Assembly: GCA_036897485.1 (NCBI GenBank)
Contig: JAYMTF010000671.1
Coordinates: 1-31,879 of the forward strand
DNA length: 31,879 nucleotides
Direction: 5' to 3'
Source of the DNA: Pelargonium nanum
Taxonomy: Eukaryota > Streptophyta > Magnoliopsida > Geraniales > Geraniaceae
The translations under genes and the position numbers were made by a program. Shown here piece by piece: positions 22,601 through 31,311 of this stretch. Under the pieces are notes generated by a model. It saw only the letters and a program-made list of their open reading frames with translations, ran no database searches and was not told the DNA's origin. The stretch's first letter is position 1. Each line of letters starts with the position of its first letter.

Positions 22601-24759
22601 AAATTGACATCTTTTTCTTACAAACAAGGAAACTTTTGTTATCTCCCTGCAGTTGCAAAATACCAAAAAAAGTAAGAAAAGATAAATAAAAGTTTATTAA
22701 ACTTCAATAAAATATGCAACACATATAAGCAGCGCCATGAACTTACCTGAAAGCCCTGCCATGGTAACCTTCCCTTAATAAGAAATATCAGTGTATATGC
22801 CAACGATTCAAGATCATCCCTTCTACTACCCGTTCGACCTAAATGTGCATGTACACTAGCATACCTTATTGTCCCCCTGCAAAAAGAGATGATCAGTATA
22901 TGATCATTAATCATGACTTAGTGAATTAAGAGATCCACAAACCTGAAGACATCGGGCCGCTGATCATATTCAACATGCTGGCCAGAGGTTGCATCTTTCC
23001 ATCTAGATGCTGAAGCATAAGCATTTTAGTCAGACAAACTACGACAATAAGATATTCTAGTACATGATATAGTTGAAATGAAAAATATTGGATAACATAC
23101 CCAAACCAAGATCAATGAGATACAATTTCTTTTCATCAGCTGTCCCAGGTTGACCAAGTAAGAAATTCTCAGGTTTCACATCTCCATGCACAAACCTTGT
23201 TAAGGATAACAAAGTTATAACAGAAAGCAATAAGTTGCAAGTTATAACATTGTGAAATGGTGCTATCAATTGGTGGGATGATACTAGGAGAGAAACTGAA
23301 AGCATTGAAGTTATCAAGGGGCTTACCCCTTTGCGTGAAGTTTCTCAAGAATTGATATTGCCTCAACTGCAATGCAGGCAGCCATAGATGGGGACATCCT
23401 GCTTCAGGAACCAATAAGTTCAATGAGCAAACACACAGGAATACAATGCACGCAAAAGAGAGAGTGTGAGGGGGAGAGAGTGTGAGAGAGAGATTATTTC
23501 TTACGATTGGCCAAGAGAATTCCAGACATCCCAGAGACTGGGCCCAAGTATGTCCATAACCTGAAATATAAATACGAAATCTCAGGCACAATATGTAATA
23601 ACTTAATGAAGCCTGATGCGTGGAAAGAAGCTCCAAACCAAACCTCACCAGAATATAGAAATCTCCTTGGCGACCTTTGTAGTGAACCCCAGGAATTCCA
23701 TAACAACCATTTAGGGTACTTTTAAATCCAAAGAAAAAGTGAAAAGAGTAGTCAGATAATAAGTTTATAGCCTTTTCAGTCATAAATGTTATGCTAGTTG
23801 TGTGTCCATTCAGAGCTTATAGTGGCACTTACTTGTATACTTGCCACTCATAAGGAGGGCCATAATTACAACCTTTACTATTACGATGCTCCAACTTCAA
23901 TGCAACCTGTAACAAGTATACCATTACATCTTGAATCATACAATTACTGAGAACCTCCAAGATGGACAGTTACAAAAAATAAACAAAATAAAAAAAAAGT
24001 ACCTCAATAGCATCTGCTCCCGTTCTACAGGATCCACCACTAACCCTTCTGCCAACGTAGACTTGGCCAAAACCGCCTTTACCTAACTTTCTTTCTACCT
24101 TGTATATTGGGGAATTACCCACTTGTACCTGAACCCATCAAGAGAAAAACAAAAGAGGTTAAGTTAGATTAATGCTAGACACAACTGATAAACACATGAC
24201 AGGTAAATCATTTAACCGACAAAATTAGGTGGCTAACAGGAAAAGAAATCAGAATACCGACAATATATTTATAAACCAACGCATAATAATTTCTCGTGTA
24301 TAACATTTCAAAAGATACAAATAAGACAATAAAAAGTAATAATAACCAGTTTGTGGATACCCTATCAGGAACAGGAGTTGTGCTTGCTTCTTCTTCAACT
24401 CCCACTATTTTATCTCCGCTTCCACCCTCCATTGCAATATCTTTATCTGCCACCACCTCTACTCTATTGTAAGCAGGCTCAGCAGCTCCAATAGCAGCCA
24501 CCTGACAAGGTTCTGGATCTAAATCTATCAATCTAACGCCTCGGCCTCTACCTCCAGCTCCCAGCCTCACAGGTACTGCTGGTGAAGGCCCTTTTGCGAC
24601 AGCGGCAGCATTACCTCTTCCTCTTCCACCACCACCTCTTCTCCTGGTCTTGTTTTGAACAGGCAGTAGCCAGTTCTCTGCTTGATCAACTGGTAGAGGA
24701 GGAGGCTGAATATCATCAAGCCTTTTTGATCGCCGCGCTCCACTTCGCAACTCCGGCAT
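19646..24759 (-). CDS. MLK1: MUT9-like / photoregulatory protein kinase (plant casein kinase 1 type; 16 exons, 703 aa)
   Basis: Nuclear Ser/Thr kinase of the MLK/PPK/AEL family, reported in Arabidopsis to phosphorylate histones, cryptochrome, PIF3 and ABA receptors. Exons in order: 24759-24361, 24128-24003, 23906-23833, 23718-23649, 23560-23505, 23398-23327, 23195-23101, 23009-22943, 22876-22747, 22646-22428, 22345-22215, 21243-21069, 20970-20880, 20704-20547, 20200-20012, 19705-19646. All are GT-AG and in phase. Residues 1-133 are disordered and RG-rich. The kinase domain shows the P-loop GKGGFG (149-154), Lys179, HGD (269-271), DLG (294-296) and the CK1-type GTIRYAS. A basic KKKVR (455-459) may be a nuclear signal. 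The C-terminal family-specific domain ends ICHGRTVC. Arabidopsis members are about 700 aa. MLK1/MLK2 identity rests on synteny and N-terminal likeness; MLK4 is the alternative. Confidence 0.95.
20250..20540. repeat. GC-rich repetitive insert in intron 14 of the MLK gene
   Basis: Intron 14 (20201-20546) is far richer in G+C than neighbouring introns. It is filled with permuted words such as gggctgggctcaggg, gctcagggttggg, ggaccgggc, gggccattttta and cggccc. At least two diverged units are visible (about 20277-20312 and 20395-20432), with short inverted complementarity of GGCCCA/TGGGCC type. This resembles the GGGCC/CGGGC-rich dispersed elements of plant genomes. The long open frames across it in several phases reflect base composition and are not genes. 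Confidence 0.55.
21244..22214 (-). other. Intron 11 of the MLK gene (971 nt)
   Basis: This AT-rich intron separates the exon ending RRPMKQ from the exon beginning [10 protein letters not shown]. Apart from a weak A-box-like word near 21730 with no B box, no repeat, RNA gene or coding remnant was recognised. Confidence 0.7.
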
Positions 24760-24761
24760 CC

Positions 24762-24781
24762 TCACCCCATGCAAATCACAT
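24762..24781 (-). promoter_or_regulatory. Two minimal upstream ORFs before the MLK start codon
   Basis: On the minus strand ATG-TGA (24781-24776) is a start-stop uORF with no sense codon. ATG-GGG-TGA (24770-24762) is a one-sense-codon uORF whose stop ends 2 nt before the main ATG at 24759. Such uORFs stall or release ribosomes next to the main start and can lower translation. Presence is seen directly; a regulatory effect is inferred. Confidence 0.6.
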
Positions 24782-24996
24782 CCCCCTCAATTCCCTCACG
24801 ATCCCTTAAATATCTGCATCCCAGGATAGCAAAAGAGTTAATGAAAAGAGAAACCGTTTTAAAGGCAGATAAAGGAAACTCTGCCCTGTACACAGAATAT
24901 ATTTTAGAGCAAATAAATCATTCAGATGCCAACAGAAATGTCAAGTAAACTTGGAAACAATTGTGCTCTTCATTCCATTTCAGACCCTCAGCCAAA

Positions 24997-25440
24997 ACAC
25001 ACTTTCACCTCAAAACACAATCTTCCTTCCAAAAACACAAAGAAATAAATCATTTTTACAATCCGATCATCCAAAAACATGACAAGACCAGCTCAATACC
25101 GAAAAAAGCAAGTAAATAAAGCAAAAACTATAGCAAAACAATCAACATAGCAACTGAAAACCAAAGAACAATCTCAAAAGATTCACTCACTAGCAATTTT
25201 CAAGCTACATAAGATCAAACCAAAAACAGTAATCAGAGTCAGAGCATCAAAAAAGCAAACTATACCATTTCCGGTAAAAACACGAGACAAAAATCCGATT
25301 CTCAAAACAGCATCTTCTAAAAATGCAGACAAATCTATCCACCATCCATACCAAATCAGCCAAGACACACACTTTCACCTCAAAACACAATCTTCATGCC
25401 ACAAACACTTCAAAAACCATATTTCCCATCCCGATCATCG
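24997..25440. repeat. Duplicated segment inside the MLK leader intron
   Basis: A 29-bp exact match (24997-25025 and 25367-25395) starts a longer diverged duplication. Later shared words include ccgatcatc (25063-25071 and 25431-25439, offset 368) and a nearby cagctcaa. The two arms are about 370 bp apart, so the intron appears to have grown by a segmental duplication that has since drifted. Confidence 0.7.
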
Positions 25441-25705
25441 AAAACAAATCAGAACCCAATGATCGGAGCAGCTCAAAACTAAACAAAAAGCAGACAAAAA
25501 TAGATAAAGAATCCAAAACGATTACTCACAGATCGAACCTCAAAAGGAACAAATCGAGGAGGATCGGCGAAGTGGAAATGTTCAGGAGTGAAGCAGGAGG
25601 GAGGAGGATGGAGAAGGAGGTGGCTGAGACAGAGAGACATGTGAGAAATGCATATTTGGTGTGAGAGAAAGCTAAGAGCTTGTTGTTGAGATAGAAACAG
25701 CTATT

Positions 25706-25731
25706 TAGGGTTGGGTTGGGTTGGGTTGGGA
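25706..25731. repeat. GGGTT short tandem repeat near the MLK transcription start
   Basis: Four to five units of gggtt follow tttaggg at the presumed 5' end of the kinase transcript. The minus strand reads (AACCC)n-AACCCTAAA, which includes a telo-box-like word. It is too short and too regular in pentamers to be telomeric TTTAGGG repeat. Confidence 0.7.
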
Positions 25732-26341
25732 GATTCAATGGAAGGGAGTGACAGATTATTATTTTTTTTTTCTTTTTTTTTCTTTTTAGGTGGAGATTTG
25801 GGAGAGCTGAGAGAGAGAGACACAAACACACAGATAGAGCTAATTTGTTTGACAACAAAAATGAGAAAAATTGTGTATCTTGCTGTCAAAATAGTTTTTT
25901 TTCTTTCTTTTTCTTTCCAGAAATGACAAGTTAGGAACAAAATAATCCGAAAACTATTTGGATGTGAGCTTCTGTTTGAGGGTCGACCATGAAGAAAGAG
26001 AATATAATCGATAGACAAATAGAGAAGGTTAACCACATAGTTCGATGATGGCATGGTGTTTGTCAGTAATCACATACGATTGTTGACCATGGAGATACGG
26101 TAATTGATAGATAGAGAAAGGGTCGATCATGTAGTTAGATGATAACCTCGTGTAACATGATGTAACAAGTTTATAAGTTTCACGTTAGCATGAGATGTCA
26201 TGTTACCTTAACTAGTTAGCTTTGGAGATCAAGGCATGTACACCACACATGAACATTAAAGTATTGAACATATCCCAAAATACTCTTATCTCCCAAATTT
26301 GCAATTATAATCATCAATAATCTCTCTCACTCTAGCATTAT
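25732..26341. other. Intergenic region upstream of the MLK gene, with a degenerate direct repeat
   Basis: Holds the distal promoter of the kinase gene (poly-T and GA-rich tracts at 25750-25825). It also has two diverged copies of a roughly 75-bp unit at about 25983-26060 and 26082-26155. Both carry words of the type gaccatg-aag/gag, gatagac/tagatag and tagttcgatgat/tagttagatgat. No open frame is recognised. Confidence 0.5.
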
Positions 26342-26344
26342 GAC

Positions 26345-26770
26345 TAGTTTTTGCTCCTTCAACGTCAAGACCATGTCTTGAACGTCATGCTCTTCAATTT
26401 CGGCCATTGCCTTTACACCATCATCTCCTTCCGCTTTTCGAAATGGCTATCTGAGCTTTGTATTGTCTCCCTTCTCCATCTCACCCTCAGAGCTCTCTCC
26501 TACCTACACAAGAAGGGCTTGTTTCTCAATAAAGTCAAACCAAGCAAGATCATGTTCAAATTGGGTGGTATTGTCCTTCTCTCCGACTTTGGTATTTCGG
26601 CATTCCGTTATCATTCCTTTGTTGAAATCATCACCAAATTTACTGGATGGCACTAAAGTCACAATACATTGTGAAAGACAACATTTGGTATCATGGCGTT
26701 ACAACATTGGAGTTAGCTCAAGCCCATCCACCCTTATCTCGCATGTTACCGTCAGAGTTTATAATCTCGT
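26345..26770 (+). pseudogene. Fragment of a Ste20/BLUS1-like protein kinase pseudogene
   Basis: Frame 26351-26656 gives NVMLFNFGHCLYTIISFRFS, then LTLRALSYLHKKG, LNKVKPSKIMFKLGG, VLLSDFGISAF. These align by eye with subdomains V to VII of plant Ste20-like kinases (pattern V-MPFM..GSCLH.., LKALEYLH, HRDVKAGNIL, KLADFGVSA). The other frame, from about 26665, continues VKDNIWYHGVTTLELAQAHPPLS, matching subdomain IX (ADIWSFGITALELAHG-APFS), then stops at about 26770. The catalytic HRD is replaced by LNK, subdomain VIII (the APE region) is missing, a frameshift separates the halves, and there is no N-lobe. It is dead. The neighbouring 26883-27020 text (PIGDIGAPRKIEDVVETLRMQLEVL) might be its degraded tail, but this is uncertain. 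Confidence 0.75.
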
Positions 26771-27692
26771 AGAAGATGTAGCATTTCTGGCTCACTAACT
26801 ACATAAGTTGAAAATTGGTAAGCATTTTTAATCACATTTCAATAAACAAATGTGGATGTGGAATAAAGTGTTAAAAAGAAACCTGGCAACCCAATTGGTG
26901 ATATTGGAGCACCGAGGAAAATTGAGGATGTGGTTGAAACTTTGAGGATGCAATTAGAGGTTCTCGTGCTTCAGATATGTGGTGCCACTGCGACTGTCGT
27001 CCCTCCTCCTCGTCTTAGTTGGTGATATTGGTGATGCCCATAAATAGGTCAGGAAGTTAGAGTGTGGGAGGATAGTGATGATTACGGTTAGGTCATCACT
27101 AACCGATTTATTAGTCTTATTATACATTTGACGTATTTTTATTCGGTTAGGTTATCACTTATATATATGACGTGTCAAAACTTAACACGTCATTTTTTTA
27201 TTTTTTTTTAGGTAAAACATTTAAAACGAGTAGCATTCGTAAGAGGATAAACACAATTTTAACTTTTAACTGTAAACTATGTCATTGTTATTTTTCAAAA
27301 AAAAAATGAAATTGTTTTAGGAAGGAATTGAGTATAATATTTGAGACAAATATGCAATACATTTGTATTTATTCATTTAATATGTGTAGCACTAGGAGAT
27401 AGACCAAAATCTTCTTTCAAAAAGAAAAAGAAAACAGGAGAAGATAGACCAAAATCTAAGTGGTGTGGTGTCTGAACAGAGACCATCTCATGTCATTCTC
27501 CTCCTATGTGTGTGCTGTAGACTTGTAGTTGATGTTGTGTAAAAATTATATCAATACTAAAAATTATATCAATACTACATTATTATATATGTGTGGTGGT
27601 TTTACACTACATGACAACACATGGACCATAAAAACCACAAGCTACTGTGGCTCATTAGCAGCCAATATATATGAATAATACTATATTTGAAC
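26771..27692. other. Intergenic region with a short hairpin
   Basis: No intact gene. A 9-bp perfect stem (atgacgtgt at 27167-27175 and acacgtcat at 27185-27193, 9-nt loop) stands out and carries ACGT cores. The phrase cggttaggt-atcact is repeated at about 27085 and 27145. The phrase aaaattatatcaatacta is tandemly duplicated at about 27541-27578. A possible degraded tail of the upstream pseudogene lies at 26883-27020. Confidence 0.5.
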
Positions 27693-27701
27693 AAAAGATA
27701 C

Positions 27702-27990
27702 CACAAAGCGCGTGGGTCAACTGGTAAGAGTTGTTTCAGTTTAACTTGTGGTCTCGAGTTTGAGTCTTAGGGAATGTGGTTGCGATAGAACTTGGTAGGG
27801 AGAGCTTTGCCACCCTTGTGGTCCTACCCGACTTCCGTTAAAACTTGGTAGGGAGAGGTTTGTCGCCCTTGTGGTCCTACCCAACTCGAATGAGCATTAA
27901 TCTGGGTGTGGTAAATACGGTTTAAAAGTGTCAACTGCGAGTTTGCGGGTCCGCTCAGGAACCTCATGTTTTATACCAAAAAAAAAAAAG
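27702..27990 (+). mobile_element. tRNA-derived SINE-like retroelement with poly(A) tail and 9-bp target-site duplication
   Basis: The 5' part carries a tRNA-like head: gtgggtcaactggtaagag as A box and, about 30 nt on, tcgagtttgagtc as a diverged B box. The body has two 46-bp units with 53-bp spacing (from 27789 and 27842), each reading aacttggtagggagag...cccttgtggtcctaccc. The 3' end is a 12-base A-run at about 27978-27989. The word aaaagatac flanks both ends (27693-27701 and 27986-27994), as a target-site duplication merging with the tail. No coding capacity, so it must have been moved by LINE machinery elsewhere. Family name not assigned. Confidence 0.75.
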
Positions 27991-27994
27991 ATAC

Positions 27995-28672
27995 TAGCTA
28001 ACTTATTATAAAAATACAATTGGCAATTCATACATAACTACCTTTCTAAAAAGAAAACAAGACACTTATTTTTAGACGGTGAGAGTACTACGTGCTATGT
28101 TATGTTTTTGTTTTAATATATGTCGAATTTTGTTGTTCTATTATGGTGTGTTCGGTAACAATAATTCATTTGAAATGATAGATTTGAACAAAATTATGTA
28201 TTTGAGAACTCTAATAATTTCGATTTGTATTTGAGTCAAAACCTCAAGTATGTCAATTGTCATTGTTGTGTATTAGTTGGGTTGGGTTTGAATGAGTGGA
28301 AGGTTGGCATGGCTTGTGCCCACTCATAAATACACCTCCAAGTAGGTGCAAAGATGTTTGCAAGTGTTTTTGTGAATTAATAATTTGAGATGACAATTGA
28401 TTTAATTTGACAATTATTTGTGCACGATTTATTTGACCTAACATGTTTTTAAGCTCTTATCTTGTGGAATTTAGCTCTACATAATTTTCTCTAGCATATT
28501 TATTGCATGTAATTTGTCTCACGATGATGATAAACAAGTTGAATAGAAGATTCGATGATAGGAGATTCGGATAAAAATTAGTAACAACAACATAATGTGA
28601 AGCAGATGGTAAAGAAATCACAAGTATCATACTATCGACGTCATGGGATGACAAAAGTTACCCGATAAACGT
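27995..28672. other. Intergenic region upstream of the ADP-glucose phosphorylase gene
   Basis: No gene is recognised. Near 28142 the text tggtgtgttcggtaac followed by AT-rich aattcatttgaaatgat recalls the ends of the GGAATGAGA-type repeats found in the introns of TIC40 and GAR1, but is too diverged to call. The region 28640-28672 changes to a more GC-rich composition as the leader begins. No TATA box is obvious. Confidence 0.4.
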
Positions 28673-28897
28673 ATGATTGTTCTTCCGGCCCGAGTCAAAG
28701 CGAGCTCGATAATACTAGTCTACTCCGTCCACCCTATTCAGCCCCGAGCCGGCCCACTGCCCGATTTGTCAGCTCTAATTACAATGCAAAGAACTACACC
28801 CAACCAAACAATCCCCAAGAGCCCAACAACGAGTCCAACAACAGTACTGAGATCTTCACAACAACAACGCCACTCAGTGATCTCACAACGGACAAAA

Positions 28898-31311
28898 ATG
28901 GCGTCGCAGGCTCGAGCACCTGAGCTGAGGAAGGACACAGTCACCCACCGATGGGGGATTTCCCCACCAGCTCGCGCCAAGAGACCCTCCGATTTCAAAT
29001 CCAAATCTCCAGCCACGAACCCTACTTCCCAACAGTGTCCCTTCTGCATTGGCCACGAGCACGAGTGTGCTCCCGAGATCTTCCGGGTCCCGCCGGACCC
29101 GAATTGGAAGATCCGAGTCATCCAGAACCTCTACCCAGCTCTCGACAGAAACCTCGATCCCGACTCGAATTGCGCTGATTCGTCGCGGGTGGTTCTGGAC
29201 GGGTTTGGGTTTCACGATGTGGTGATCGAAACTCCAACTCACTCGGTTCAGCTATGCGACTTGTCGCCGCGAGAGATCGGTGATGTTCTTGTTGCTCACA
29301 AGACGAGGATTGAGCAGCTTGCTGCATCTGAATCCATCAAATACGTACAGGTTTGTTTTCTCTTGATTTAGGGATTAGGGTTTTTGTGTTGAGGAAATGT
29401 ATGATCTAGGTGCTTCTTATACATTTTTTTCTTGGATTGGTTATATTCATTGTATAGAAAATCTAGAGTAAAGTTTCAGTTTTTATTTTTATATTCACTC
29501 TTCAGTGATGGAGTGTTCACTGTGTGGGGATTGCTTTTTGCTGCATCAATGATTTGAATTGGTTTTAAGCTAAGGTAATGGCTTTTACGTTCTTATGAAA
29601 AGCATAGGTTTTGATCAAATTCTCATATAAAGTGAAGTATAAAGCTTGTATGGAATTTGATTACTATTACGAGAGTTGTTGTTTTGATCGGTTTGTTCTG
29701 TTTGTTAGCTTTGTAAAGGCTTTACGGCATCTATGATATTTGTTTTCTTTGTAGTCTTAGACATAGTTTTATAGTCAATGTGAATATGCGATTGAACAAA
29801 CATTGGTTATGTTTTTTTTTCCAGTTTGAGTATTGTTCCTTTGTCACTCTTTTGTGAACTGTCGTTTTCTCAAATTATCTTTAGGTGTTTAAGAACCATG
29901 GTGCATCAGCTGGGGCATCGATGAGTCACTCTCACAGTCAGATAATGGCTCTTCCAATTATTCCCCCTAGCGTTGTTACACGATTTGACAGTATGAAAGA
30001 GTACTTTAGTCGGACCGGGAAGTGTAGTCTTTGTGAAGTTAGCTCAAAGGACATTTTGATTGACGAGTCGCTCAATTTCATTTCGGTTGTTCCGTTCGCT
30101 GCTTCTTATCCTTTCGAGATATGGATCGTTCCCAGGGATCACTCTTCTCATTTCCACCAACTAGACAATGATAAGGTAAATGGGAATTGCTTCTAGATTG
30201 TTTTATGCAAGTCAAGAGGGTTTTTATAGCTTTCAAGCAAGGTATATCATTCTCTTTTGTCGGTTGACTTTGAAATTTAGATTGAAAATATGGTGGTGAA
30301 TCTTCTAGTGGACTAAATAGCTCAAGCTAGTGCATGTTCTGTTAATTGATCACTTATCTCTGTAGTTTCTAATACTAAAACCTTCTGTGAGAAATGGTCT
30401 GGCGTATCATAAAATTTGCAATTTCTCTTCATTCAGCCTAGTTATTTTTTATACACGGACTCGTTGACAAAAATTTTCTTTTGTACTAAACTCAAATTTC
30501 TTTGAAAATGGTAGTGGATGTTATTGATTTGGGGTGACAGCTTCTTGGGGAATTCTTTTGGTTCCCTACTATGACGATGGAGATGATAAAAGAGTTGGCA
30601 CAGTTTGTTTCATTGGAAAATTCACTAAATTGTTCTAATACTTACTCTTCAGAGTGCTGTCTAACCCTGAAGCTATTGTTCATTGTGTTATAATAAACAC
30701 AAAGAAATAAAGGTTTCTTCAATTATATATTAGCTTAAATAGTGAAAAAGTTTCCTAACAAATGTAGCTCAGCTTGTTATAATCCAATGAGGGCGAAGAA
30801 ACATAGATTTTTCTTTAATGTATACTTACACTTCGGAGTATTATTATCTTACCTTTTTTTTATCATGGAGAAAGTACTACATATGAAGTTGTTAGAGAGG
30901 AAGAATGTCGAGAAAGATCCTTTTGGTGGAATATACGTCTGATAGAAGTCGGGAATTCGATTATATAGGCGACGCTTCATGTATGTTAGCATTTTTTTTC
31001 ATGAGATGCTTATATTATGCCATCCTAAAGCTCATCTATGGATTATGCAGGTTGTTGACCTTGGAGGAATATTGAAACTGATGCTTACAAAGATGGTGTT
31101 GCAATTAAACAACCCGCCATTTAATTTCATGATTCACACGTCTCCACTCCAGGTTGCTGCTTCGGAGATGCCTTATGCTCACTGGTTTTTGCAGATAGTA
31201 CCTCAATTAAGTGGGATCGCAGGGTTTGAAATCGGAACTGGGTGTTTCATCAATCCCGTCTTCCCAGAGGATGCTGCAAAAGTTTTGAGGGAAGTAGAAG
31301 TTCCAAAATAA
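28898..31311 (+). CDS. ADP-glucose phosphorylase / GalT-like HIT-superfamily nucleotidyltransferase (3 exons, 334 aa)
   Basis: Close relative of Arabidopsis At5g18200, a GalT-fold enzyme shown to act as ADP-glucose phosphorylase (AMP transfer via a nucleotidylated histidine) and not as a true galactose-1-phosphate uridylyltransferase. Exons: 28898-29350, 29885-30175, 31051-31311, all GT-AG and phase 0. Zinc ligands are visible as CPFC (C47, C50) and CSLC (C198, C201). The active site reads HSHSQ at 166-170, with His168 as expected nucleophile and His166 as the usual metal ligand. FEIWIVPRDHSSHF and YAHWFLQIVPQLSG follow, and the protein ends REVEVPK. Arabidopsis has about 351 aa, with most of the difference at the N-terminus. 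Start chosen at aaaATGGCG, just before PELRKDTVTHRW. In-frame ATGs at 28673 and 28784 with no intervening stop allow longer forms. Confidence 0.94.
29351..29884 (+). other. Intron 1 of the ADP-glucose phosphorylase gene (534 nt)
   Basis: T-rich plant intron with donor cag/gtttgt and acceptor cttta g/gtgttt. It begins with an AGGGTTTTT telo-box-like word. No hidden exon or RNA gene seen. Confidence 0.8.
30176..31050 (+). other. Intron 2 of the ADP-glucose phosphorylase gene (875 nt)
   Basis: T-rich plant intron with donor aag/gtaaat and acceptor atgcag/gttgtt. It joins HFHQLDNDK to VVDLGGILKL exactly as in the family. The small open frames inside are not recognisable as protein. No repeat or RNA gene was identified. 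Confidence 0.8.

Larger units (their letters stand above)
24760..25700 (-). other. Probable 5' leader of the MLK gene with a leader intron
   Basis: On the minus strand an acceptor (gatgcag/ata) ends at 24814 and a donor (gatct/gtgag) starts at 25529. This suggests a non-coding first exon at about 25530-25700, a 716-nt leader intron (24814-25529) and a second leader piece 24813-24760. The proposed first exon is CT-rich (ccaccttctccatcctcc), typical of plant leaders. Two minimal uORFs sit in the last piece. Splice sites are read from sequence; use in vivo is inferred. Confidence 0.5.

Noticed and set aside
25706..25731. Interstitial telomeric repeat
   Set aside because: Units are pentameric gggtt, not TTTAGGG; only one telomere-like heptamer is present.
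28738..29327. Minus-strand open frames of 69-127 codons over the phosphorylase first exon
   Set aside because: Antisense to a conserved HIT-superfamily exon with clear zinc and family motifs; the minus-strand proteins have no recognisable content.
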